NCBI GenBank assembly: GCA_028283725.1
Contig: JAPWKC010000004.1
Span: forward strand, 682,001-746,000
From: Neorhizobium sp.
GTDB lineage: Bacteria; Pseudomonadota; Alphaproteobacteria; Rhizobiales; Rhizobiaceae
DNA: 64,000 nt
Direction: 5' to 3'
The translations under genes and the position numbers were made by a program. The notes under the pieces were generated by a model, which searched no databases, was not told the DNA's origin, and saw nothing but the letters and a program-made list of their open reading frames with translations. The first letter of the stretch is position 1. Each line of letters starts with the position of its first letter. Of this stretch, positions 63,350-64,000 are shown one piece after another.

Positions 63350-64000
63350 ATGGCACTGACGAAGCGCAAGGCATGGCGATATGTGGAAGGTGAGGCACCT
63401 CCCCTTGCCTCGCTTTTCGCCGGTGGCCTCGCCGGCCGACAGGCGCGTCGCTACTGGGTGAAGGACAATATCGTCAACGGCATCGACCTTGCCGTGCATT
63501 TTGCCCTGCGCTTGGTGCCGATGGACACCTGTTCCAATGCCGGCGCATGGATCGGCCGGTTTGCCATTCCGCGCTTTCACGAGGTGGCCGTCCGGCGCGG
63601 CAAGGCAACGCTTTCCCGCATTCTGCCGGAACAGCCGGAGGCCGAACGGCAGGCGCTTCTCGAGCGGAACTGGGAAGCACAGGGCCGGCTGATGACGGAG
63701 TTTTCCGCCCTCGCGCGGCTCGATGCGGCGACGGACCGGATCACCGTCCATGATCTCCATCATCTCACCGACGCCGTCGCCCGCGGTCCGGTCATCCTTG
63801 TCGGCATGCATCTCGGCAATTGGGAAATCGGTTCGCTGATCCTGAAAAACACCGGCTTGCGCCCGCATATCAACTACACGCCGCCGAAGGGCCGCGCCAA
63901 GGCCTGGATCTCACGCCGTATCCGCACCCGCGCCGGAGTGGCCTTCCTGCCGCCCGGCGCGCAGGGGACGCGGCTTGCGGTGAAGACCCTGCGTGCGGGG
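63350..64000 (+). CDS. Lysophospholipid / lipid A acyltransferase (LpxL-HtrB family), cut by window end
   Basis: The first 217 residues of an acyltransferase of the HtrB/LpxL group. It starts MALTKRKAWRYVEGEAPPLA after GGGAGGAGG and has the catalytic HX4(D/E) motif in GMHLGNWE at about residue 150. It should transfer an acyl chain to a lipid at the inner membrane. Probably cotranscribed with the upstream P450 gene. The C-terminal part is outside the window, so the exact substrate class (lipid A or ornithine/phospholipid type) is open. Confidence 0.85.
   Translation, partial: MALTKRKAWRYVEGEAPPLASLFAGGLAGRQARRYWVKDNIVNGIDLAVHFALRLVPMDTCSNAGAWIGRFAIPRFHEVAVRRGKATLSRILPEQPEAERQALLERNWEAQGRLMTEFSALARLDAATDRITVHDLHHLTDAVARGPVILVGMHLGNWEIGSLILKNTGLRPHINYTPPKGRAKAWISRRIRTRAGVAFLPPGAQGTRLAVKTLRAG

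Overview
The window is chromosomal DNA from an alphaproteobacterium of the family Rhizobiaceae (Rhizobium/Agrobacterium-like). The evidence is lon next to clpX and clpP, a glyA-nrdR-ribD-ribE-ribH-nusB run, a plsX-fabH-ihfA-merR run, an LdtR/LdtP pair, Mg-type hemB, BA14K and DUF1236 secreted proteins, and a CTTGAC-N17-TATAAG promoter before rplM. Base composition is GC-rich and coding density is high. I see no rRNA, insertion sequence, prophage or CRISPR array. The only tRNA is tRNA-Pro(GGG).

Layout: 0-2.5 kb, a DNA-repair nuclease pair (SbcD/YhaO-like plus the start of a YhaN-like ATPase) and a secreted inorganic pyrophosphatase. 2.5-8.2 kb, hupB, lon, clpX and clpP, all on the minus strand. 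8.5-18.4 kb, an accessory stretch: a membrane diguanylate cyclase, a P450, an LrgA/LrgB pair, two dehydrogenase genes each divergent from its own regulator (MarR, TetR), an orphan receiver protein, and metY with a CoA-binding protein. 18.4-19.6 kb, a 1.2 kb AT-rich non-coding region with several inverted repeats. 19.6-24.8 kb, rplM-rpsI, agmatinase, a frameshifted argC and heme A synthase. 24.9-33.6 kb, a polysaccharide assembly locus. 33.6-36.1 kb, small and secreted proteins around tRNA-Pro. 36.2-41.6 kb, merR, ihfA, fabH, plsX, yceD, a bc1 assembly chaperone and bamE. 41.9-49 kb, hppA, nusB and the riboflavin genes, nrdR and glyA. 49-57.7 kb, ldtP/ldtR, hemB, an RDD protein, bpt, an AbrB-Doc toxin-antitoxin pair and parC. 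57.9-64 kb, a secreted protein, a frameshifted SulP transporter, tiny membrane proteins, DUF1236, a second P450 and a truncated lipid acyltransferase gene.

The most coherent accessory system is the polysaccharide locus. It has an acetyltransferase, a Wzz/Wzc-type co-polymerase, a Wza-type export lipoprotein, one glycosyltransferase, an initiating phosphoglycosyl transferase and a Wzy-type polymerase. The co-polymerase and export genes are divergent, and a perfect 12-bp inverted repeat lies between them. Gene content, and my memory of its position next to argC and ctaA in Agrobacterium, suggest the unipolar polysaccharide (holdfast) class. The co-polymerase has a degenerate ATP-binding loop and no flippase gene is present.

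Other points of interest are an 11-bp hairpin that covers the ribosome binding site of the diguanylate cyclase, a toxin-antitoxin promoter overlapped by a palindrome, palindromic operators beside the MarR and TetR genes, and two single-base frameshifts (argC and SulP). Both frameshifts fall in G/C runs and so may be sequence errors.
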